Shown piece by piece: positions 1-5,939 of a stretch of 6,518 nucleotides of DNA. Both the position numbers and the translations under genes were made by a program. The stretch comes from Flavobacteriaceae bacterium (lineage in GTDB: Bacteria > Bacteroidota > Bacteroidia > Flavobacteriales > Flavobacteriaceae), in the NCBI GenBank assembly GCA_016765375.1, contig JAESQB010000013.1, forward strand, positions 1 to 6,518. Reading direction: 5' to 3'. A model generated the notes under the pieces. That model saw only the letters and a list, made by a program, of their open reading frames with translations. It did no database searches and was not told the origin of the DNA. Every line of letters starts with the position of its first letter. Positions within the stretch are counted from its first letter, which is position 1.

Positions 1-1
1 A

Positions 2-406
2 TATAACATTTTTCTCCTCGGTAACGATACATGCTTTAAAGGTATTCCGTGTCGTATGCTCAATGAAACCAATTCCACTTCAATCAGTTTTGATACACAC
101 ATTATTCATTACAAGGGAGTATGGCAAGATGTGCTGATTAAGGGAATGAACTTCTCCAGATACAGGACAAAAAAAGATTCATGGGAGATGTATATTTATT
201 TTTTAACACAATACAAAGAGGCGATAGAATATATGAATAAAACGCTACACACAAACTATCGTGCTGATTTCTTTAACATAAGGATTCCGGCATATATGAA
301 TAAAAGGACACTACAGGAAAACTCGGTTCTGTACATATTTCACTTTATAAGAAATGCATTTGATCGACTGCTCTTTCTGGTATCTAGAAAATTAAAAATC
401 TCTTAA
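2..406 (+). CDS. C-terminal part of a probable glycosyltransferase (5' end outside window)
   Basis: The frame is open from the first bases of the window to the TAA at 404-406, giving 134 residues. The first in-frame ATG (56) lies inside continuous coding sequence, so I treat this as a 5'-truncated gene. The phrase IIHYKGVWQ (about residues 37-45 of the fragment) resembles the His-Tyr-x-Gly-x-x-x-Trp segment near the C-terminus of GT8-like, GT-A fold glycosyltransferases. The rest is basic and aromatic-rich and ends in an amphipathic tail (FIRNAFDRLLFLVSRKLKIS), which could sit against the membrane. It is followed after 13 nt by an FkbM methyltransferase in the same direction, so it is probably an earlier gene of the same glycan operon. 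The catalytic domain is not in the window. The family assignment rests on one weak motif plus context, and a non-glycosyltransferase glycan enzyme is possible. Confidence 0.5.
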   Translation, partial: YNIFLLGNDTCFKGIPCRMLNETNSTSISFDTHIIHYKGVWQDVLIKGMNFSRYRTKKDSWEMYIYFLTQYKEAIEYMNKTLHTNYRADFFNIRIPAYMNKRTLQENSVLYIFHFIRNAFDRLLFLVSRKLKIS

Positions 407-419
407 TACATGCATACAT

Positions 420-1223
420 ATGAAAATAGGGCAAAATACAAAAAATATATTAAAAAGATTCGGATTGCTTGATTCTCTTTATTATTTTAAAGATGAAGTT
501 TTCTCAAAGGCATATTCTCCCATGCATATTTCCTATAAAGGGCATTCTTTTGACATGTTGGGTATGCAGGGAGATTTCCATGAATCAATTAAACACTATG
601 GTTGCTATGAACCACTTATGATGGACAAAGCGATAGAGATAATAAAGTCAGATGATATTATTTTTGACATTGGAGGTGCCGAAGGTTATTTTTCTTTTTT
701 TGCCTCGCAATTAAATGACTCTCCACAGAATATTTACGCATTTGATGGCAGTGAGTGTCGAGGAAGAGTCTTTAAAAAAAACAATAGAATCATCTTTGAT
801 AATAAGGTGAATTTTATAGAGACTTTTTTATCGGATCATGAAAGCAAGGGTGTAATTACGATTGATTCTTTTATAAAAAAAGAAAATATTGAAACTGTCG
901 ATGTGGTAAAGATTGATGTGGAGGGTGCTGAGTTAAAGATATTAAAAGGCATGCGTGAGAGCATAAAAAAATTTAAACCACACTTACTGATTGAAATACA
1001 CCCCTTTTATCTCCTTAATGTGGAGAAGGATAATATAGATGAATTGTGTAATTTTCTTGAAGATGAAAATTACAGCATTGAATTGTGCTCCAATCATCGT
1101 GGAGCACACAGAGGACGCGTTGAACCTTGGAAAAGTGTAACCAGTAAAGATCTCTATGAATATTGTATTAAATCTATTCCATCAAAACATAATTTTGCTA
1201 TTTATTGTTGTTATGGGTCATGA
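420..1223 (+). CDS. FkbM-family SAM-dependent methyltransferase (divergent copy 1)
   Basis: Predicted 267-residue cytosolic enzyme that would transfer a methyl group from S-adenosylmethionine, probably to a sugar hydroxyl of the glycan made by this cluster. The class I Rossmann core is visible: motif I is IFDIGGAEG (residues 81-89). The FkbM signature VVKIDVEGAELKILKG lies at 162-177 and LLIEIHP at 189-195. Two points are unusual. Motif I reads DIGGAEG rather than the common D(I/V)GANxG, and the segment after strand 2 reads AFDG (107-110) where most FkbM proteins have an EP pair. The stretch between that segment and the signature is also short. About 70 residues precede motif I. ATG 420 is chosen because it gives a full-length protein 13 nt after the previous stop; no clear Shine-Dalgarno is visible. 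Its TGA overlaps the next ATG (ATGA at 1220-1223), so translation is probably coupled. Family is confident, substrate unknown. Confidence 0.88.
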   Translation: MKIGQNTKNILKRFGLLDSLYYFKDEVFSKAYSPMHISYKGHSFDMLGMQGDFHESIKHYGCYEPLMMDKAIEIIKSDDIIFDIGGAEGYFSFFASQLNDSPQNIYAFDGSECRGRVFKKNNRIIFDNKVNFIETFLSDHESKGVITIDSFIKKENIETVDVVKIDVEGAELKILKGMRESIKKFKPHLLIEIHPFYLLNVEKDNIDELCNFLEDENYSIELCSNHRGAHRGRVEPWKSVTSKDLYEYCIKSIPSKHNFAIYCCYGS

Positions 1224-1969
1224 AAAAAAAAGAAGAAAATATTATTCAGTTAGACTATATACCACAGAAGATTTTACTCCATGGTGATTCACACATAGAA
1301 CGTGAAAGTAGGGCTTTTTCATGTAAAAAAGAGCCAGAGACAGTGAGGTGGATGGAAGAATATATAAAGCCAGGAGATACAGTTTTTGATATTGGTGCTA
1401 ATGTCGGAGCCTACACTCTTATTATGTCAAAGTTGGTTGGAGATAAAGGAATGGTATATGCATATGAACCGAACTGGCCTAATTTTCATCAACTTAATAA
1501 AAATATTTTATTAAATCACAGCCAACACAATACGGTGGCTCTCAATGTTGCAATAACATCGAAAAAAAATATAAATACAATCAATTATCAAGATTTAGAA
1601 TTCGGATCATCCCTTCATACATTCGGTGAGGCTGTTGATTTTGTTGGAAATACATTTACGCCAACGCATACACAATTTGTCTTAGGATATAGCATTGATG
1701 AGTTTGTGAAGGATTTTAACATCAATATACCAACTCATATTAAGTTAGATGTAGATGGTCATGAAGCAGCAATAATAAAAGGTGCTCAAGAAATACTTAG
1801 GAATAATAAATGTTGTTCACTTATGGCAGAGTTAAATGAAAAATTTCCTCATGATGTGGAGTGTATTAATTTTCTTAGATCTATTGGGTTTTCTGTAATT
1901 TCCAAAACTTCCAATCCATCTAAATTTGTAAAAAGTGATTCAGTGTACAATTATGTATTTGCTAAATAA
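1220..1969 (+). CDS. FkbM-family SAM-dependent methyltransferase (canonical copy 2)
   Basis: Predicted 249-residue methyltransferase of the same family as its upstream neighbour but with the classic motifs: VFDIGANVG (residues 55-63), YAYEP (80-84) and the FkbM signature HIKLDVDGHEAAIIKGA (173-189), followed by SLMAELNE (200-207). The expected product is an O-methylated sugar; the acceptor cannot be read from sequence. A TTG at 1205 would add five residues, but ATG 1220 is preferred because it forms an exact ATGA overlap with the upstream stop, an arrangement repeated at 2813 and 5755. Codons 2-4 are AAA in a run of nine A (1223-1231). Compared with copy 1 it has a longer segment between motif II and the signature (about residues 110-170). 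The 3' end overlaps the start of the next gene by 17 nt if that gene begins at 1953. Confidence 0.9.
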   Translation: MKKKEENIIQLDYIPQKILLHGDSHIERESRAFSCKKEPETVRWMEEYIKPGDTVFDIGANVGAYTLIMSKLVGDKGMVYAYEPNWPNFHQLNKNILLNHSQHNTVALNVAITSKKNINTINYQDLEFGSSLHTFGEAVDFVGNTFTPTHTQFVLGYSIDEFVKDFNINIPTHIKLDVDGHEAAIIKGAQEILRNNKCCSLMAELNEKFPHDVECINFLRSIGFSVISKTSNPSKFVKSDSVYNYVFAK

Positions 1970-2816
1970 AATACTTGAAAAACTGAACCTCTTTAGTCAA
2001 AGGGGATTGAGTAAAATGCGTAAAGAGGGTAAATTGTTTTTTATTTCAGAACTCATTCCATATTTTAAAAACTCAAAAGTATTTATGTTTGGTAATGGTG
2101 GAAGTGTTGCAAACCTCAAAGATGTTTCGAGACTCAAAGAATATAATCTTTTGAGTGTTCACAATGGCCCCGTACATTTTTTTAGAAAATATGGATTTAT
2201 GCCAAATTTGTGGTTCGTTCACTATGGTCCGACATTAAAGGTTGTACTAAAAGAAGAAGTACAGACACCACTCGATTTTTCTGAAACATTTATACTTGTT
2301 CCTGCTAATGATTCGGATTCATCGGTGCACTTTAGTTCTGCTATAGTAAAAAAATTCTTGAAAAAACACCCGGAGGCAACATGTGTACTGTATAGGGAAA
2401 TTGAGGCTCCTATGAATGTAGATACTATCGATTCATCATATATGTCATATGGGATAGAGCCGATTCGTGTGCTTGGTGGAGGTAACGTTGAGAATTCATT
2501 TCTACCTTTGTGTGGGTTTCTAGGAATTAGGACGCTATTTTTTTCCGGTGTTGATCACATGCAATCTACTGGACATTTTTATGATAAGAAGCGAATGTAT
2601 CAGACTATTAATGGAACCACGTTGGAGTTTCCGGAAAAAGAAATGACACTCATATGTGCATCTATTGCTAAGAAAATTGCTGACGAAAAAAATATTGGCT
2701 GTTTTAGATTGGAAAAGAAGGAAACTATACTTCAAATCTATCCATACATTGATTTTGATAGTGCGTTGAAATATGCAACATCAAAAATAACACCAGCAAT
2801 GGTGAGAAAACGATGA
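1953..2816 (+). CDS. DUF115/GT42-like putative sugar (sialic-acid-type) transferase
   Basis: 287 residues from ATG 1953. The N-terminal Rossmann part has a glycine-rich nucleotide-binding-like turn, VFMFGNGGSVANL (residues 43-55), then LLSVHNGPVHFF (66-77) and MPNLWFVHYGP (83-93). This order matches DUF115/Maf-type and GT42 (Cst-II-like) proteins, where G(N/G)GPS is followed by a short strand and a Pro-Asp/Asn segment. Further on, ENSFLPLCGFLGI (180-192) leads into LFFSGVDH (195-202), closely resembling the LSGID segment of Campylobacter sialyltransferases. I could not place an equivalent of the GT42 catalytic His with confidence; H202 and H208 are nearby. Maf and GT42 proteins use CMP-activated nonulosonates, which fits the cytidylyltransferase downstream. 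An in-frame GTG at 1935 and an ATG at 2016 (with AGGGG upstream) are alternative starts. I prefer 1953 because residues 1-21 read as ordinary helix sequence. Function is inferred from fold-level resemblance. Confidence 0.72.
   Translation: MYLLNKILEKLNLFSQRGLSKMRKEGKLFFISELIPYFKNSKVFMFGNGGSVANLKDVSRLKEYNLLSVHNGPVHFFRKYGFMPNLWFVHYGPTLKVVLKEEVQTPLDFSETFILVPANDSDSSVHFSSAIVKKFLKKHPEATCVLYREIEAPMNVDTIDSSYMSYGIEPIRVLGGGNVENSFLPLCGFLGIRTLFFSGVDHMQSTGHFYDKKRMYQTINGTTLEFPEKEMTLICASIAKKIADEKNIGCFRLEKKETILQIYPYIDFDSALKYATSKITPAMVRKR
2001..2005 (+). promoter_or_regulatory. Possible ribosome binding site for alternative start ATG 2016
   Basis: AGGGG lies 10 nt before an in-frame ATG at 2016 in the DUF115/GT42-like gene, whereas ATG 1953 has no visible Shine-Dalgarno. 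Spacing is a little long and the match imperfect. If used, the protein loses 21 N-terminal residues but keeps the whole Rossmann core, and the 17-nt overlap with the upstream methyltransferase becomes a 46-nt gap. Confidence 0.3.
2801..2806 (+). promoter_or_regulatory. Shine-Dalgarno for the GT4-like gene
   Basis: GGTGAG lies inside the last codons of the upstream gene, 6 nt before ATG 2813. It is the best-placed Shine-Dalgarno-like sequence among the overlapping genes here and, with the ATGA overlap, supports 2813 as the start. Confidence 0.5.
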
Positions 2817-3883
2817 AACTACATATTATGTACAAATTTAAGGAGGGTTCATGGGGAGGTGCTAATCAGTTTCTAAAGGCACTTAAGGATGAATTCAAAA
2901 AGCGAGATAGATACGCTGAAAATTCGGAAGATGCAGATGTAGTGTTGTTTAATAGCTATCCATTTGGATCAGAATTTTTTTTTGACCAGGTACGTGACCT
3001 TAAAAAGAAATATCCAGAGAAGATCATTCTTCATCGACTCACAGGACCAATTGCAATGTATCGAAAGGATGACACAGTAATTGATAGAATTATAAAGCTG
3101 TTCAATGAGTCCTTTGTAGACGGAATAATTTTTCAATCTAAGTGGTGCATGGAGCAAAGCAGGAACCAGTGGAATATCACATCAGCATATAACACGGTAC
3201 TTTTGAATGCATCTAGTAAGAAGATATTTAACAGGAAAAATAAAAGAGCATTTTCACACTACGGAAAAATAAAACTCGTGGCCTCGAGCTGGTCTGATAA
3301 CTGGGGCAAGGGCTTCGATATTTTTCAGTATTTAGATGAGTATCTAGATTTTTCAAAATATGAAATGACATTTATAGGAAATTCTCCTATTCATCTCAAG
3401 AACATTAAACATATTCCCCCGGTGTCCTCGGAAGATCTCGTGGGGTTACTGAAAGAAAGCGATATATTTATTTTTGGAAGTCGAATTGAGGCATGTTCTA
3501 ATTCGCTTATAGAGGCACTCTCATGTGGGTTGCCAGCTGTAGTGCCCAATTCAAGCAGTAACCCGGAATTGATTGGAAGTGGTGGAGAATTTTTTGAAGG
3601 AACCAACGATGTCTTAGATAAAATAGAGAAAATTGCTAATAGTTATAAGGAGTATCAAAATGCGCTTCCTCAGTTTAAAATAAAAAAAGTCTCGAACAAG
3701 TATTATGAATTTGCTCGAACAATATATGATGATATTCAAAAAAATGAATATAATACAAAGCAAATTACTTTCAACGCGCAAATAAATTACTATAAAATCA
3801 AAGCATTAGTTTTAGGCTGGAAAATCCAAAAGAAATGGTCCCTGCTTAGGGATTTTCTGAACGTAAAGAACTATGAGAATTAA
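2813..3883 (+). CDS. Glycosyltransferase, GT-B fold, family 4-like
   Basis: Predicted 356-residue retaining glycosyltransferase that would add a sugar from a nucleotide-sugar donor to a growing glycan on the cytoplasmic side of the membrane. The N-terminal acceptor domain begins with KLHIMYKFKEGSWGGANQF, where the Gly-rich loop (12-18) is typical of GT4 strand 1. The donor-binding half starts at KLVASSWSDNWGKGFDIF (154-171), with the conserved Lys-Gly (K166-G167), and contains DIFIFGSRIEACSNSLIEAL (217-236), whose E226 and E234 form the family EX7E motif. SCGLPAVV and NPELIG follow in the expected order. The length is normal for the family. The start overlaps the upstream stop as ATGA (2813-2816). 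A run of nine T at 2975-2983 encodes the EFFFD region. The C-terminal 50-60 residues are Lys/Asn/Tyr-rich and carry no recognised domain. Donor and linkage cannot be predicted. Confidence 0.88.
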   Translation: MKLHIMYKFKEGSWGGANQFLKALKDEFKKRDRYAENSEDADVVLFNSYPFGSEFFFDQVRDLKKKYPEKIILHRLTGPIAMYRKDDTVIDRIIKLFNESFVDGIIFQSKWCMEQSRNQWNITSAYNTVLLNASSKKIFNRKNKRAFSHYGKIKLVASSWSDNWGKGFDIFQYLDEYLDFSKYEMTFIGNSPIHLKNIKHIPPVSSEDLVGLLKESDIFIFGSRIEACSNSLIEALSCGLPAVVPNSSSNPELIGSGGEFFEGTNDVLDKIEKIANSYKEYQNALPQFKIKKVSNKYYEFARTIYDDIQKNEYNTKQITFNAQINYYKIKALVLGWKIQKKWSLLRDFLNVKNYEN

Positions 3884-3886
3884 GTA

Positions 3887-4015
3887 ATGATACATAAAGT
3901 GAATTTGTGCACAAAGCAGGAGCCCATCCTCTGGTTATTTTACATAACAGGATCAATATTTTTTACTATGCGAGGATTTTCTAAAAATACCATTTTTTAT
4001 GAGTTATTAGACTAA
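3887..4015 (+). CDS. Possible small ORF, 42 residues, unknown
   Basis: An ATG three bases after the GT4 stop opens a 42-codon frame ending in TAA at 4013-4015. The product would have a Cys/Gln-rich start and a short hydrophobic stretch, PILWLFYITGSIFFTM (about residues 13-28), long enough for part of a single membrane helix. There is no convincing Shine-Dalgarno, only a GAG in the preceding gene's last codons. I recognise no family. It may be a genuine small membrane protein, a remnant of a degraded gene, or chance in AT-rich DNA. It is listed because it directly follows the operon and fills half of the only gap. Confidence 0.22.
   Translation: MIHKVNLCTKQEPILWLFYITGSIFFTMRGFSKNTIFYELLD
3904..3915. 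repeat. 12-bp perfect palindrome TTTGTGCACAAA
   Basis: The 12 bases read the same on both strands. The site is 20 nt downstream of the GT4 gene and about 100 nt upstream of the promoter candidate at 4019. It has the shape of a dimeric-regulator operator, but nothing identifies a regulator. The arms are contiguous with no loop, so it is not a hairpin terminator. Confidence 0.35.
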
Positions 4016-4018
4016 ATT

Positions 4019-4047
4019 TTGCATTTATGAGTTTGAATTGATAGAAT
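4019..4047 (+). promoter_or_regulatory. Sigma70-like promoter upstream of the fusion gene
   Basis: TTGCAT (4019-4024) and TAGAAT (4042-4047) are separated by exactly 17 nt, matching the -35 consensus at 4 of 6 and the -10 at 5 of 6 positions. Transcription would start near 4054, giving a leader of about 106 nt before ATG 4160. It lies in the only intergenic gap large enough for a promoter, where one is expected if the fusion gene is expressed separately from the upstream operon. AT-rich DNA produces such matches by chance, so this is a candidate only. Confidence 0.45.
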
Positions 4048-4116
4048 GTACATGCGTCGTAATTGTGATTTTTTTGCAATTGCGGCTTTTTTTGTTGCCA
4101 AAAGAGCAGAAATTCA

Positions 4117-4144
4117 CACTATTCTAACGTTTTTAAGAATAGTG
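4117..4144 (+). promoter_or_regulatory. 9-bp stem-loop in the leader of the fusion gene
   Basis: CACTATTCT (4117-4125) and AGAATAGTG (4136-4144) are perfect inverted repeats around a 10-nt loop, ending 15 nt before ATG 4160. The stem is AT-rich and not followed by a T-run, so it does not look like an intrinsic terminator. It could be an operator for a dimeric repressor or an RNA hairpin that affects ribosome access to the weak GGA Shine-Dalgarno at 4151-4153. Nothing in the sequence decides between these. Confidence 0.45.
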
Positions 4145-4159
4145 AAATGTGGAATTTTT

Positions 4160-5758
4160 ATGAAAAAAATATCAATTACAGCCCTGCTCCCAATGAAAGC
4201 GCATAGCGAGCGCGTGCCGAATAAAAATATTCGGAATTTTTCGGGTAGACCACTCTATCATCATATTCTTGAGACACTTTCAAAAAGTAGCTACATAAAA
4301 GAAATACGTATTAATACAGATAGTGATGTTATTAGTACTGACGCGCCGAAATTATTTAAAAAGGTGAAAATTATTAATCGCCCCAATGAACTTTGTGGGG
4401 ACTTTGTTTCAATGAATACTATCATTGCATACGATGTGTCCAAATCAGATGATGAATATTTTTTACAGACACATTCCACTAATCCATTATTAACAACAAA
4501 AACAATAGATGAGGCAATAGAGAAGTTTTTTAGCTCAAGTGATATACATGACTCACTTTTCTCTGTGACAAGACTACAGTCGCGAATATATGATGAACAT
4601 GGTGGTGCACTTAATCATAATCCCCAAGAACTAATACGCACACAAGACCTATCTCCTTTGTATGAAGAAAATTCAAATATTTTTATATTCAGCAAAGAGT
4701 CGTTTTACAATAATGACAAAAAAAGAATCGGTATAACCCCATTCTTATTTGAAGTGGACAAGCGGGAATCTATCGACATTGATACGGAGGATGAGTTTAT
4801 TATTGCGGAATCATTAAAACATATTTCTTTTTCACCTAAGAATCCTTTATGCACCTCACAATATCCTATTGTGTCGATTATAATTCGTACTTTTAACGAA
4901 GGACACCATATAGGTGGAGTGCTGGAGTGTGTCTTTTCACAAAACACCAATAGGCACTTTGAAGTTATTATTGTTGATTCAGGATCTACTGATAAGACAC
5001 TTGGCATTGTTCAAGAGTACCCAGTAAAGATTGTGCATATAAAGCCAGAAGATTTTTCATTTGGCTATTCGCTTAACAAGGGAATTGAAGTAGCAGGAGG
5101 TGAGTATGTGGTGCTTCTCTCGGCACATTGTTACCCCATGAATGATTCATGGCTCGATGAGATAATCGAGCCTTTTGAAGATGCGCGTATTGCTGCAGTA
5201 TATGGAAAACAGCGTGGCAACCATGTCACAAAATTCTCAGAACATCAGCTTTTAAAAAAGATGTTTCCCGAATCATCTTGCATGCAAACAGATATTCCAT
5301 TTTGTAATAATGCGAATACTGCTATCAGGCGATCGCTTTGGGAAGAACTTCCGTACGATGAGGAGCTTACAGGCCTAGAAGATCTTGCATGGGCAGAAAA
5401 AATGCAAAAGCGCGGACATACTATTTATTACACAATCAGTGCTGGTATTTTTCATATTCATGAAGAGAGCTGGGAGAGGGTGTTTATTCGATATAAACGT
5501 GAAGCAATTGCATTAAAAAGAATTTTCCCTGAAACGAATTTTTCTTTCCTTGATTTTTTATTGTTATTTACATTCAATACAGCATTGGATTATTGTCGAG
5601 CTCTAGTATTTGAAAGAAAGTTGAAGCACATCTGGGAAATACCTTCATTTCGATATATGCAGTATTGGGGCACATATAAAGGATATACGTTCAAGAATTC
5701 ACTTACAAATGAAGTGAAGAAATATTTTTATCATTATCGACCATTTATAAAAACATGA
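4160..5758 (+). CDS. Fusion: CMP-sugar cytidylyltransferase + GT2 glycosyltransferase
   Basis: A single uninterrupted frame of 532 residues with two enzyme domains. Residues about 4-222 are an acylneuraminate/CMP-Kdo-type cytidylyltransferase (CTP + sugar acid to CMP-sugar). The CTP loop reads LLPMKAHSERVPNKNIR (9-25), followed by GRPL, INTDSD (51-56), NRPNEL (73-78), QTHSTNPL (103-110) and the metal-site region IDIDTEDEF (205-213). After a linker of about 14 residues, 237-455 is an inverting GT2 domain: VSIIIRTFNEG (238-248), VDSGSTDKT (272-280), GEYVVLLSAHCYP (314-326) and GLEDLAWAEKMQKRGH (405-420). SAH at 321-323 replaces the usual DxD, as in the rhamnosyltransferase-like GT2 branch. The tail has a hydrophobic stretch around 463-472. 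ATG 4160 is chosen over ATG 4046 because the cytidylyltransferase fold begins right after it and the extra 38 residues look non-coding. Whether GT2 uses the CMP-sugar made next door is inference. Confidence 0.87.
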   Translation: MKKISITALLPMKAHSERVPNKNIRNFSGRPLYHHILETLSKSSYIKEIRINTDSDVISTDAPKLFKKVKIINRPNELCGDFVSMNTIIAYDVSKSDDEYFLQTHSTNPLLTTKTIDEAIEKFFSSSDIHDSLFSVTRLQSRIYDEHGGALNHNPQELIRTQDLSPLYEENSNIFIFSKESFYNNDKKRIGITPFLFEVDKRESIDIDTEDEFIIAESLKHISFSPKNPLCTSQYPIVSIIIRTFNEGHHIGGVLECVFSQNTNRHFEVIIVDSGSTDKTLGIVQEYPVKIVHIKPEDFSFGYSLNKGIEVAGGEYVVLLSAHCYPMNDSWLDEIIEPFEDARIAAVYGKQRGNHVTKFSEHQLLKKMFPESSCMQTDIPFCNNANTAIRRSLWEELPYDEELTGLEDLAWAEKMQKRGHTIYYTISAGIFHIHEESWERVFIRYKREAIALKRIFPETNFSFLDFLLLFTFNTALDYCRALVFERKLKHIWEIPSFRYMQYWGTYKGYTFKNSLTNEVKKYFYHYRPFIKT

Positions 5759-5916
5759 AAACAAAGAAAGTAAAAAAATATCGTGTACTTATATCTGCTC
5801 CATATATGCAGACAGAAATTAATAAGTTGCGACCAGTTTTTAAAGAGAGGAATATTTCCATTGATCTTCCAAAGGTTCATGAGCGTCTTAGTGAAAAAGA
5901 GCTCATAGATATCTAA
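5755..5916 (+). pseudogene. Truncated D-isomer 2-hydroxyacid dehydrogenase (N-terminal 53 residues)
   Basis: ATG 5755 forms an ATGA overlap with the fusion-gene stop, so this starts as a normal coupled operon gene. The 53-residue product contains YRVLISAPYMQTEINKLRP (9-27) and then LPKVHERLSEKELIDI (38-53), matching the beginning of NAD-dependent D-2-hydroxyacid (phosphoglycerate-type) dehydrogenases, in which a strand-1 ...APY segment is followed by an ERLSE(E/K)EL helix. These enzymes are usually about 310-330 residues. Here the frame hits TAA (5914-5916) exactly where composition changes and metX sequence begins on the other strand. The NAD-binding GxGxxG and the catalytic Arg/Glu/His are all absent, so the product cannot be active. 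In sugar-acid clusters such enzymes may supply a keto- or hydroxyacid precursor, but that is context only. Confidence 0.7.
5913..5914. other. Junction between glycan cluster and metX (recombination scar or chimera)
   Basis: To the left, a dehydrogenase frame on + is recognisable up to LIDI (GATATC, 5908-5913). To the right, a metX frame on - is recognisable down to DTS plus the first two bases of the expected Tyr codon (TA, 5914-5915). Each frame then stops within one codon. GC rises sharply across the point. No direct repeat, transposase end or integrase is visible. The break could therefore be a deletion that removed both 3' ends, an illegitimate recombination, or an artificial join of two genomes. 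Confidence 0.75.
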
Positions 5917-5923
5917 CTGGTGT

Positions 5924-5939
5924 CTCGATTATTATCGAG
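5924..5939. repeat. Small inverted repeat beside the junction
   Basis: CTCGAT and ATCGAG form 6-bp arms around a 4-nt loop (TATT), 10 nt from the junction inside the metX coding sequence, where they encode the LLDNNR residues. Because the bases are fully explained by conserved-looking codons, the repeat may be coincidental. It is recorded because hairpins can mark rearrangement points. Confidence 0.25.

Noticed and set aside
1205..1219. TTG start for the second FkbM gene
   Set aside because: It adds only five residues, and the ATG at 1220 makes the ATGA coupling seen at other gene joints here.
1935..1952. GTG start for the DUF115/GT42-like gene
   Set aside because: No ribosome binding site, a longer overlap with the upstream gene, and in-frame ATGs at 1953 and 2016.
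3918..3960. Rho-independent terminator after the GT4 gene
   Set aside because: Only short weak arms are present (for example GTTAT/ATAAC), with no GC-rich stem or following T-run.
4046..4159. 38-residue N-terminal extension of the fusion protein from ATG 4046
   Set aside because: This ATG overlaps the candidate -10 box. The extension contains the inverted repeat, lacks resemblance to cytidylyltransferases, and the family fold starts cleanly after ATG 4160.
2535..5007. Minus-strand open frames of 60-100 codons inside the + strand genes (2535-2735, 2969-3157, 3391-3606, 4291-4479, 4705-5007)
   Set aside because: All lie antisense within genes with clear family motifs, show no domain features, and are explained by AT-rich coding sequence on the other strand.
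5908..5913. EcoRV site GATATC at the junction as proof of a cloning chimera
   Set aside because: A six-base site occurs often by chance, GATATC fits the expected Asp-Ile codons of the dehydrogenase, and the metX side shows no matching half-site.
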